Positions 57,562 through 64,000 of a DNA stretch of 64,000 nt are shown here, piece after piece. The stretch is from an uncultured Collinsella sp. GTDB taxonomy: Bacteria > Actinomycetota > Coriobacteriia > Coriobacteriales > Coriobacteriaceae. Position 1 is the stretch's first letter. Each line of letters starts with the position of its first letter. Location: NCBI GenBank assembly GCA_902492235.1, contig CABUKS010000007.1, positions 1 through 64,000 of the forward strand. The letters are read 5' to 3'. Position numbers and translations under genes: made by a program. The notes beneath the pieces are model-generated. The model worked only from the letters and a program-made list of their open reading frames with translations, made no database searches and had not been told where the DNA came from.

Positions 57562-58768
57562 AGTTGCCGTAACCTCCCCTCTCCTGGTCGCGGATGACGT
57601 GGCCGCCCTCGAGGGCGATCACGCGACGGTGCATGCTATCGACCATCTCGCGGTCGTGCGTGGCGACGATCACGGTGGTGCCGGTGCGGTTAATACGCTC
57701 GAGCAGCTTCATGATTCCCAGCGAGATCGCCGGGTCGAGGTTGCCCGTCGGCTCGTCGCAGATCAGCAGCGGCGGACGGTTGACCATAGCACGGGCGACG
57801 GCAACGCGCTGCTGCTCGCCACCGGAAAGCTGGTCGGGCAGCGAGTCCATCTGATCGGCCAGGCCGACCAGACGCAGCACCTCGGGCACCTGGCTGCGAA
57901 TGACGCCCTTGGGCTTGCCGATGCACTGCAGGGCAAACGCCACGTTTTCGTAGGCGGTCTTTTGCGGCAGAAGCTTAAAGTCCTGGAACACGGCGCCAAT
58001 CTGGCGGCGCAGGAACGGAACCTTGCGGTTCTTGATCTTCATGAGGTCCTGACCGGCAACCAGGATGCGACCGCTCGTCGGCTTGACGTCGCGGTTGAGC
58101 GTCGACAGCAGCGTGGTCTTACCCGAGCCGGAGTGACCGACCAGGAAGACGAACTCGCCCGGATAGATCTCGATGTTGATGTCGTCGAGTGCAGGCTTGT
58201 TGGGCTGTGCCGGATAGATCTTGGTGACATGCTCCATAAGGATGACGGGCTCGACACCGGCCTGCTTGGCCATCTTCTTGCGGCTGGCCTGCGGATCGAT
58301 GGGCGCGAACACCGACGTAAAATCGGGGTTGTTGAGCGCGTTATCGAGGCTTGCGACCTCGGCTGCCTGATCGCTCTCGACCACCGGGGCAGCAGGCTGC
58401 GTGGGGTCGGGAATAGCGGCAAAGAGACCGGACTGCGCAGGCTGAGGAGCCGGCGTCGCAGGGGCCATGGGGTCGGGAATGCCGGCCATGGTAGGCTGCG
58501 GCGTGGCGGCGCCAGCCTGAGGCTGCTCCACGCGAGCGGTCACGGCCTGAACGGGCTCAAAACCCGCCGCGCCGGAAAGCGCAACATCGCTAGTGGGATT
58601 GTAGGCAAAGGGATCGGATGCCGGCTGTGCCTGATCTGCCGGCTGAGCGGGGGCCTGAGCAACAGGCTGGCCCTCTGAATCCGGAGTGGCGAAACGACTG
58701 CCCTGGACGCCTGCCTGCGTCTTGGGGGCATCATCGCCCGCACCGGAGGTACGGAAGTGGTTACCCAC
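57548..58768 (-). CDS. ftsE: Cell division ATP-binding protein FtsE with a long N-terminal extension
   Basis: A 406-residue protein against about 225 for usual FtsE. Residues 174-406 are a normal FtsE ATPase: Walker A GHSGSGKTT (211-219), signature LSGGEQQRVAVARA, Walker B LLICDEPTGNLD. Residues 1-172 are a Pro/Ala/Gln-rich, probably disordered region with DPFAYNP-, IPDP- and FTSVFAPIDP-type short motifs. The extension is in frame from GTG 58768, with AAGGAGC 4-5 nt before. It may bind other division proteins. Confidence 0.92.
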   Translation of the reverse strand: MGNHFRTSGAGDDAPKTQAGVQGSRFATPDSEGQPVAQAPAQPADQAQPASDPFAYNPTSDVALSGAAGFEPVQAVTARVEQPQAGAATPQPTMAGIPDPMAPATPAPQPAQSGLFAAIPDPTQPAAPVVESDQAAEVASLDNALNNPDFTSVFAPIDPQASRKKMAKQAGVEPVILMEHVTKIYPAQPNKPALDDINIEIYPGEFVFLVGHSGSGKTTLLSTLNRDVKPTSGRILVAGQDLMKIKNRKVPFLRRQIGAVFQDFKLLPQKTAYENVAFALQCIGKPKGVIRSQVPEVLRLVGLADQMDSLPDQLSGGEQQRVAVARAMVNRPPLLICDEPTGNLDPAISLGIMKLLERINRTGTTVIVATHDREMVDSMHRRVIALEGGHVIRDQERGGYGNYGTN

Positions 58769-58874
58769 TGGTGCTCCTTATCGTCGTGCGTTTAAACTAC
58801 ATGAGCGCTTTGTATTTTAGCAGCATTAGCTTTGCTGCACATAAGAAGCATGGCGTGCTTAGTGATCCCGTCGG

Positions 58875-58993
58875 CCGGGCACAGGGTTACTCTCCAAATC
58901 GTCCTCGGACATGTCGGAGCCCCCGCTGCGCGCTTCGCGCGGCAGGGGCTCCTCCGTCCTGCGGAAAGATTTGGAGAGTAACCCTGTGCCCGG
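58875..58993. repeat. Large cruciform with 26-bp perfect arms
   Basis: Arms 58875-58900 and 58968-58993 are perfect inverse copies. The centre contains a second hairpin, AGCCCC...GCGCG with its inverse (about 58918-58950). It lies between the ftsE promoter region and the next repeat. Confidence 0.85.
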
Positions 58994-59120
58994 TCTGCGA
59001 TAACTAAGGGGTCGCTGCGTTTTGCTTGGGTGCAGCAGCGCCATGCTTGGGGTCTGAATTGCACTTTGTTGGGATGGGCCCGTTTCCCTGATGGGACCGT
59101 GCTTGAGGGGCGTCTTCATA

Positions 59121-59187
59121 AGTTGCGGTGAAATAGGGACTGTTTTAGCAGTTAAAAGCCCTAATCAGTCCTTATTTCACCGCAACT
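59121..59187. repeat. 67-bp palindrome, family A copy 5
   Basis: 22 + 23 + 22 nt, 89 nt upstream of the zinc-ribbon gene at 59277. Confidence 0.9.
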
Positions 59188-59276
59188 TATATTGGGGCTC
59201 ATTGTTGCGCAACTTGGATTTGGATTATCGCTTTACAGTGACCTCGATTAGAACGCCTATGGTTACGGGGGCCGGC

Positions 59277-60008
59277 ATGAATTGTCCTTATTGTGGAACT
59301 GAGTTGCGCGATGGTGTTAGGTACTGCACGGCGTGCGGGGTTGCCGTCGATGGCGTCTCTGCTGATTCTGAACTTCGGGTAAAGCCTCGGAACCACGTTG
59401 CGGCTATCCTTGCCTGCATGCTGATAATCGGCATCATCGGCGGTAGCTGTTTGGGTCTTTATCTGCGGCAGATTTTTTCCCACTTTATATCGGCTCATTC
59501 GGAGCATGCTATTGTGCTCAACATCTCTGCCGCAGGTTGGGATACCGATAGCGGGGCCTCACGTGTCCCGATACACATTACGGGCAAGACTGTCGACGGG
59601 ATAACGGTCGACAAGGTTGAGTTCGTCGCCTCCGACGGTTCCGGTATCAGCCTCATTCAAGGTGTGTACACGCTCGAGGCGGCAGGTTCCCCCATCGCCA
59701 CCGATGGCAAGATTTATAAAATTCCCTGCACGAGCGCGACACTCGTCCTCGACGATGTCTTTGCCGCAGGCGAAACGATCAATCTCGCCGAGCTCGCTGA
59801 GCAGGATTCGATACTCACCTTCTGCCCCATCGATGCCGGCGATATGACCAACGACGAAATCTATGATGCCGCCCTACTCGCCATGGCATATAAAGGCGAC
59901 GACGCCCCCGATGTTGCCGCACTGTGCCAAGCGGCAATCAACCGACGTGACGGCACCAGCACAAGCGGGAACGCCTTCGAAAGTTGCGGTGAAATACGGA
60001 TTAATTGA
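59277..60008 (+). CDS. Zinc-ribbon membrane-anchored protein of unknown function
   Basis: A 243-residue protein. An N-terminal zinc ribbon (C3, C6, C17, C20) is followed by a single membrane helix (about 40-62) and an extracytoplasmic beta-rich domain with regular VDGITVDKVEFV-type strands. Gram-positive zinc-ribbon membrane proteins of this layout exist but I cannot name its role. The ribosome site before ATG 59277 is weak (GGGGG). The last eight residues and the stop come from family A copy 6, so the natural C terminus may be lost. Codon use is less GC-biased at the 5' end than in neighbours. Confidence 0.65.
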   Translation: MNCPYCGTELRDGVRYCTACGVAVDGVSADSELRVKPRNHVAAILACMLIIGIIGGSCLGLYLRQIFSHFISAHSEHAIVLNISAAGWDTDSGASRVPIHITGKTVDGITVDKVEFVASDGSGISLIQGVYTLEAAGSPIATDGKIYKIPCTSATLVLDDVFAAGETINLAELAEQDSILTFCPIDAGDMTNDEIYDAALLAMAYKGDDAPDVAALCQAAINRRDGTSTSGNAFESCGEIRIN

Positions 60009-60048
60009 GCCTTTAAACTGGCAAAACAGTCCTTATTTCACCGCAACT
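59982..60048. repeat. 67-bp palindrome, family A copy 6
   Basis: 22 + 23 + 22 nt. The left arm has diverged (GGATTA instead of GGACTG). The stop codon of the zinc-ribbon gene is inside it. Confidence 0.9.
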
Positions 60049-60052
60049 GAAA

Positions 60053-60081
60053 CAGGGGCGCTCTCCAAGAGAGCGCCCCTG
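60053..60081 (-). terminator. Terminator of the transketolase genes
   Basis: A perfect 13-bp stem (60053-60065 with 60069-60081) and 3-nt loop, followed on the minus strand by TTTC. It lies 70 bp past the stop and directly beside family A copy 6. Confidence 0.8.
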
Positions 60082-60151
60082 CCGGGTTTCCATAGTACTG
60101 GCGAAACAGTTTTATAGTTCTGGCGAAGCAGTCCTTGAGATCCGCCTTGCC

Positions 60152-61093
60152 TTATGCCAAGAACTCCTTGGTGGTCGCCACGATGTTGGCGGCGTCCAGG
60201 CCGTACTTGTGCAGGAGCTCGGCGCCCGGGCCGGACTCACCGAAGGTGTCGTTGACGCCGATCTTCTTGAGCGGCGTCGGGCACTGCTCGCACAGGACGT
60301 CGGCAACGGCGCTGCCCAGGCCGCCGATCACGGAGTGCTCCTCGACGGTCACGACGTGGCCGGTCTTGGTGGCGCTCTTGACGATCAGGTCGGCGTCGAT
60401 GGGCTTGATGGTGTGCATGTTGATGACCTCGGCGTCGATACCCTCGGCAGCGAGCTGCTCGGCGGCCTCGAGAGCCTCGCCGACCATCAGGCCGCAGGCG
60501 ATGATGGTCACATCGGCGCCCTCGCGCATGACAATGCCCTTACCCAACTCGAACTTGTAGGTCTCGGGGTCGTTGATAACCGGCGAGGCCAAACGGGCGA
60601 AGCGCATGTACACCGGACCGTCGCACTCGTAGGCGGCGCGCGTCACGGCGCGGGCCTCCACATCGTCGGCAGGAACGATAACAGTCATGCCGGGGATGAC
60701 ACGCATCAGGGCGATATCCTCGCAGCACTGGTGCGTGGCGCCGTCCTCGCCCACCGAGATACCGGCGTGCGTGGCACCGATCTTAACGTTGAGGTGTGGG
60801 TAGCCGATGGAGTTACGGACCTGCTCAAAGGCGCGACCGGCAGCGAACATGGCAAAGGTGCTCGCGAAGGCGACACGACCGGTGGTCGCGATACCGGCGG
60901 CGACGCCCATCAGGTTGCTCTCGGCGATGCCCACATCGAAGAAGCGGTCGGGGCAGGCTGCCTTGAACTTGCCGGTCTGCGTGGCGGCAGCCAGGTCGGC
61001 GTCGAGGACCACAAAGTCATCGTGCTCGTTGGCGAGCTCGACGAGGGCCTCGCCGTAGCTTACGCGCGTGGCGATTTTCTTGACGTCTGCCAT
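60152..61093 (-). CDS. Transketolase, C-terminal subunit
   Basis: A 313-residue protein with the pyrimidine-binding and C-terminal domains of transketolase (VGIAESNLMGVAAG, RFARLASP, EEHSVIGGLG). With the adjacent N-terminal subunit it forms the split enzyme common in Firmicutes, archaea and Coriobacteriia. ATG 61093 follows GAGAGGAG; it begins 1 nt after the stop of the first half. Confidence 0.94.
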   Translation of the reverse strand: MADVKKIATRVSYGEALVELANEHDDFVVLDADLAAATQTGKFKAACPDRFFDVGIAESNLMGVAAGIATTGRVAFASTFAMFAAGRAFEQVRNSIGYPHLNVKIGATHAGISVGEDGATHQCCEDIALMRVIPGMTVIVPADDVEARAVTRAAYECDGPVYMRFARLASPVINDPETYKFELGKGIVMREGADVTIIACGLMVGEALEAAEQLAAEGIDAEVINMHTIKPIDADLIVKSATKTGHVVTVEEHSVIGGLGSAVADVLCEQCPTPLKKIGVNDTFGESGPGAELLHKYGLDAANIVATTKEFLA

Positions 61094-61094
61094 C

Positions 61095-61925
61095 CTAGAG
61101 CTCCTCTCCGGCGGCCGTGAGCTCTGCCATGGCCTGCTCAAACTGTTCATCGTTGGGGGCCTTACCGTGCCAACCCACCTGGTTCTCCATAAAGGAGACG
61201 CCCTTGCCCTTCATAGTCTCGGCGATAATGGCGGTCGGCTGCCCCTTGGTAGCGCGAGCCTCGGCAAAGGCGGCGCGGATCTGGTCGAAATCGTTGCCGT
61301 CGGCAAGCTCCACCACGTGGAACTTAAAGGCACGGAACTTGTCGGCGAGCGGCATGGGGTCGTTGACCTCCTCGACGGGGCCGTCAATCTGAAGGCCGTT
61401 GTGGTCGACGATCACGCAGAGGTTGTCGAGCTGCTGGTTGCCGGCAAACATGGCTGCCTCCCAGACCTGGCCCTCCTCGCTCTCGCCATCGCCCAGCAGG
61501 GCGTACGTGCGGTAAGTATCGCCCCAGTGCTTGGCGGCAACCGCCATGCCCACGGCGGCGGAGATGCCCTGGCCGAGCGAGCCGGTGGACATGTCGACGC
61601 CCGGGGTGTCGTTCATGTTGGGGTGACCCTGCAGGTGGCTGCCGATATGGCGCAGCGTCTTGAGGTCCTCTTTGGGGAAGAACCCGCGCTCGGCGAGCAC
61701 GGCGTACAGGCCCGGAGCGCAGTGGCCCTTGGAGAGCACAAAGCGATCGCGGTCGGCCTTGCGGGGATCGGCCGGGTCGACGTTCATTTCCTCAAAGTAC
61801 AGATAGGTCATGATGTCGGCAGCGCCGAGCGAACCGCCCGGATGGCCGGACTTGGCAGCGTGCACGCCGGTGACGATGCCCTTCCTTACCTCGTTGGCAA
61901 CCTTTTTGAGCTCTTCGTCGCTCAT
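61095..61925 (-). CDS. Transketolase, N-terminal subunit
   Basis: A 276-residue subunit carrying the thiamine diphosphate site (GDGESEEGQVWEA...N, residues about 140-175) and the substrate histidines in KSGHPGGSLG and LSKGHCAPG. Together with the next gene it interconverts C5/C3 sugar phosphates in the non-oxidative pentose phosphate path. AGGAAGG precedes ATG 61925. Head-to-tail order N then C on the minus strand. Confidence 0.94.
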   Translation of the reverse strand: MSDEELKKVANEVRKGIVTGVHAAKSGHPGGSLGAADIMTYLYFEEMNVDPADPRKADRDRFVLSKGHCAPGLYAVLAERGFFPKEDLKTLRHIGSHLQGHPNMNDTPGVDMSTGSLGQGISAAVGMAVAAKHWGDTYRTYALLGDGESEEGQVWEAAMFAGNQQLDNLCVIVDHNGLQIDGPVEEVNDPMPLADKFRAFKFHVVELADGNDFDQIRAAFAEARATKGQPTAIIAETMKGKGVSFMENQVGWHGKAPNDEQFEQAMAELTAAGEEL

Positions 61926-62132
61926 TGTGCCTTCCTTTCATCCTCATTAGACAAAATGCGCACGGCACCGAAGGTAATCCCAACACAGCCGCAATGCACG
62001 TACGTCATTCATTATGCTGGAAACTGATGGCTTTACCAGAGTTTTTATCATTATTTGAACAATTTAGCAGGCAGAACCGCTGATGAAACGGTTTATCAAT
62101 GTGAACGTCTTTTGGATGGAACGCGGTCGACC

Positions 62133-63023
62133 CTACGCGCTAATGTCCTTGAATCCCTCGCCGAAGGCTTCCGTAACGTCAGCGACCGTCACAATGGCGT
62201 GAGGATCGCGCTCGCGCACGATCGTCTTGAGGGTATTGAGCTCTCGACGGCTCACGATGACCATAATCACCGGCTTCTCGGCACCCGAATACATGCCAGT
62301 CGCCTTAAACTTGGTACAACCACGACCCAGGCCATACATGATATCGGCAGCGATATCAGGGAACTTGTCCGAGATGATGAGTACCATACGGCGTTTGTTG
62401 CCACCATCGACCACGGCATCGATCACGTAGCCGCTAATGACCATCGAAAGGCCTGCATATAGTGCGTTTTCGATTGAAAAGACCGGAGCCGACAGCGCGC
62501 ATACGGCAACATCGATCGCCATGACGGTCGAGCCCACGGGCAGCGAGGTATTACGCGATATGATTTGGCCAATCGTGTCCGAACCGCCGGTGTTGGCGCC
62601 GGCGCGCAACACCATGCCGTAACCGATGCCCGTAATAATGCCGCCCCACATAGCGGGAAGCATCAGGTCCGCATCCGCCAGAGGTGCTACAAACGGGGCG
62701 AACAGATCGGTAAAGAAGCCCAGCAGCACAAAGCCCGTCGCGGTCTGCACCACGTAGAACATGCCGCCCTCGCGCATAACGACCAGCAGCAGCAAGGCAT
62801 TCATCACGATGGTCTGGATACCGACGGGAAGCGACACGCCTCGCGTCGCGCCGACCGCCTGGATAATGGTGGCAAGGCCCGTAACGCCACCGGCAGCAAG
62901 GCCGTTGGGAATCAAAAACAGGTCGGTCGCAATAGCGGCCAGAGCGCACCCCAACATGATCTGGGGCAGATCGTGAAAGAAGTTCATCGAAAGAATGCGC
63001 TTGATGTCCAGACGATATGCCAT
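62133..63023 (-). CDS. YitT family membrane protein
   Basis: A 296-residue protein with five to six membrane helices in the first 200 residues (LIPNGLAAGGVTGLATI, GANTGGSDTIGQIISR are YitT landmarks) and a C-terminal DUF2179 domain (GAEKPVIMVIVSRRELNTL). Transport or sensory role is unknown. ATG 63023 follows GAGGGAGG. A U-tailed hairpin directly abuts this ribosome site. Confidence 0.9.
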   Translation of the reverse strand: MAYRLDIKRILSMNFFHDLPQIMLGCALAAIATDLFLIPNGLAAGGVTGLATIIQAVGATRGVSLPVGIQTIVMNALLLLVVMREGGMFYVVQTATGFVLLGFFTDLFAPFVAPLADADLMLPAMWGGIITGIGYGMVLRAGANTGGSDTIGQIISRNTSLPVGSTVMAIDVAVCALSAPVFSIENALYAGLSMVISGYVIDAVVDGGNKRRMVLIISDKFPDIAADIMYGLGRGCTKFKATGMYSGAEKPVIMVIVSRRELNTLKTIVRERDPHAIVTVADVTEAFGEGFKDISA

Positions 63024-63035
63024 GCTGCCTCCCTC

Positions 63036-63064
63036 AAAAAAGCGCACCCAAACGGATGCGCTTT
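63036..63064 (-). terminator. Terminator-like hairpin abutting the YitT gene ribosome site
   Basis: AAAGCGCA and TGCGCTTT (63039-63046 and 63057-63064), followed on the minus strand by TTTTTT and then GAGGGAGG, the SD of the YitT gene. It can end prfB transcription and control YitT expression. Confidence 0.7.
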
Positions 63065-63111
63065 GAACTTCTTCTTGTATTCGATTCTACCGATTCGCCG
63101 GACAAAAACCA

Positions 63112-63161
63112 CCCCTGCGCAGGGTTTATTCTGGATACAAACCCGTCCAACCGTTGGACTT
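63112..63161. promoter_or_regulatory. Two small palindromes in the prfB-YitT spacer
   Basis: CCCTGCGCAGGG (63112-63123) and GTCCAACCGTTGGAC (63147-63161) are perfect palindromes. They are possible operators, not assignable. Confidence 0.35.
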
Positions 63162-63188
63162 GGCATCGGCTTGAAGCCACCCGATGTT

Positions 63189-64000
63189 TTAGACCTCCGA
63201 GCCTTCTGCGTCAGCGTTGCCGGTGGCCCAACGATGGTAGCCAATAACAAACGGGTCCAGGTCGCCATCGTCAAGGACGGCCTCGACATTGCTGGTCTCC
63301 ACGCCCGTGCGTAGGTCTTTGACCATCTGGTACGGGTAGAGCACGTAGCTGCGAATCTGGTTGCCAAAACCGATCGTGGTCTTGGGTCCGCGAATCTCAT
63401 CGAGCGCCTCGGCGCGCTTCTCGAGCTCAATCTCGTACAGGCGAGCCTTGAGGATCTGCATGCACGCGGCCTTGTTCTGAATCTGGCTGCGCTCGTTTTG
63501 GCAGGTAACCACAATGCCGCTGGGGAAATGCGTCACGCGCACGGCGGAGTCCGTGGTGTTAACGCCCTGACCGCCCGGGCCGCTCGCGTGGTACACGTCC
63601 ACGCGGATGTCATCGGGACTGATCTCGATGTCGATATCATCGGGTAGCACGGGGATGACCTCGACGCCGGCAAACGTGGTCTGGCGGCGCTTCTTGTCGT
63701 CGGTGGGGCTAATGCGAACCAAGCGATGGACGCCGGCCTCGGCGCGCAGCATGCCAAATGCGTCCTTGCCCTCGACGGTAAAGGTCGCGCGGTCGATGCC
63801 GATGACCTCGGCCGCGGGACAGTCGTTGATGGTGACCTTCCAGCCGCGACGCTGGCAGTACTTCATGTACATCTTAAAGAGCATGAAGGTCCAGTCCTGG
63901 GCCTCCAGACCACCCTGTCCGGGCTTGATGGTCACGATGGCATCGCCGTGATCGAACTCACCGGTAAACCAGCTCGAAAGCTCAAGCTCATCGATGGCAC
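63189..64000 (-). CDS. prfB: Peptide chain release factor 2, 3' part (gene continues past the window)
   Basis: About 270 C-terminal residues of RF2; the 5' end lies beyond 64000. The peptidyl-tRNA hydrolysis motif GPGGQGVNTTDSAVRVTH is intact, and the preceding AGSGG-like KPGQGGLEAQDW and C-terminal IGFGNQIRSYVL are typical RF2. The stop-codon recognition loop reads RLVRISPTDDKKRRQT: the tripeptide is SPT, not the usual SPF. The programmed frameshift site cannot be judged because the 5' end is absent. Confidence 0.94.
   Translation of the reverse strand, partial: AIDELELSSWFTGEFDHGDAIVTIKPGQGGLEAQDWTFMLFKMYMKYCQRRGWKVTINDCPAAEVIGIDRATFTVEGKDAFGMLRAEAGVHRLVRISPTDDKKRRQTTFAGVEVIPVLPDDIDIEISPDDIRVDVYHASGPGGQGVNTTDSAVRVTHFPSGIVVTCQNERSQIQNKAACMQILKARLYEIELEKRAEALDEIRGPKTTIGFGNQIRSYVLYPYQMVKDLRTGVETSNVEAVLDDGDLDPFVIGYHRWATGNADAEGSEV

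Overview
The window looks like a chromosomal segment of a gut Coriobacteriia bacterium, most likely Collinsella or a close relative (genus is inference). Signs are the high GC of the coding DNA, dense PTS sugar use ([maltose-type] and MurNAc), an anaerobic outfit ([FeFe] hydrogenase, rubredoxin/flavin reductase pair, YgiQ radical SAM protein, split transketolase) and intergenic palindromes with a GGGGAC core. No prophage, IS transposase, rRNA or CRISPR array was found. One resolvase-type serine recombinase is present (53533-54138).

Layout. 1-4221: Rrf2 regulator divergent from cysK, then mnmA and an M42 peptidase. 4826-10422: FucO-like dehydrogenase, DUF1275 membrane protein, YgiQ, a CPBP protease and an orphan RelB/DinJ-type antitoxin with its operator. 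10639-16620: one minus-strand operon coding a flavin/FeS oxidoreductase, an [FeFe] hydrogenase and a complete NitT/TauT-type ABC importer. 16937-21424: IIA, BglG-type antiterminator, IICB and GH4 6-phospho-alpha-glucosidase. 21875-24121: DEAD-box helicase with an RGG tail. 24710-27928: FHA protein plus Ser/Thr kinase. 28262-31463: CsoR-controlled copA-copZ-csoR. 31610-35901: zinc-ribbon membrane protein, amidohydrolase, a nuclease-like gene broken by an amber codon and an unknown gene. 36292-42476: gltD-gltB. 42999-47676: Nramp transporter, rubredoxin and flavin reductase, smpB with a TPR-like gene, tRNA-Gln and tRNA-Glu, and a small unknown gene. 47749-52642: murR-murQ-murP-mupG and an ArsC/Spx-like gene. 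52847-58768: VanZ-like protein, resolvase, RNase R, ftsE-ftsX. 59277-64000: zinc-ribbon membrane protein, split transketolase, YitT protein and the 3' part of prfB.

The most unusual content is intergenic. One family of inverted repeats forms arrays with strict geometry: a 17-nt arm, exactly 25 nt of variable sequence, the inverted 17-nt arm, then 21-22 nt before the next unit (one gap of 31). There are thirteen complete and two half units at six places. They bracket three gene modules: FHA-kinase, the broken nuclease-like gene, and the Nramp gene. A second family is a 67-bp palindrome (22-nt arms, 23-nt centre) present six times, two copies of which bracket the zinc-ribbon gene at 59277. Several GGGGAC-cored palindromes are nested with these or have run into gene ends.

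Functionally the genes describe a sugar-fermenting anaerobe. PTS maltose-type sugar and MurNAc uptake feed glycolysis and the pentose phosphate path, and hydrogenase and FucO-like dehydrogenase dispose of reductant. GltBD assimilates ammonium, CysK and MnmA handle sulfur, and copper, manganese and oxidative stress have dedicated loci.
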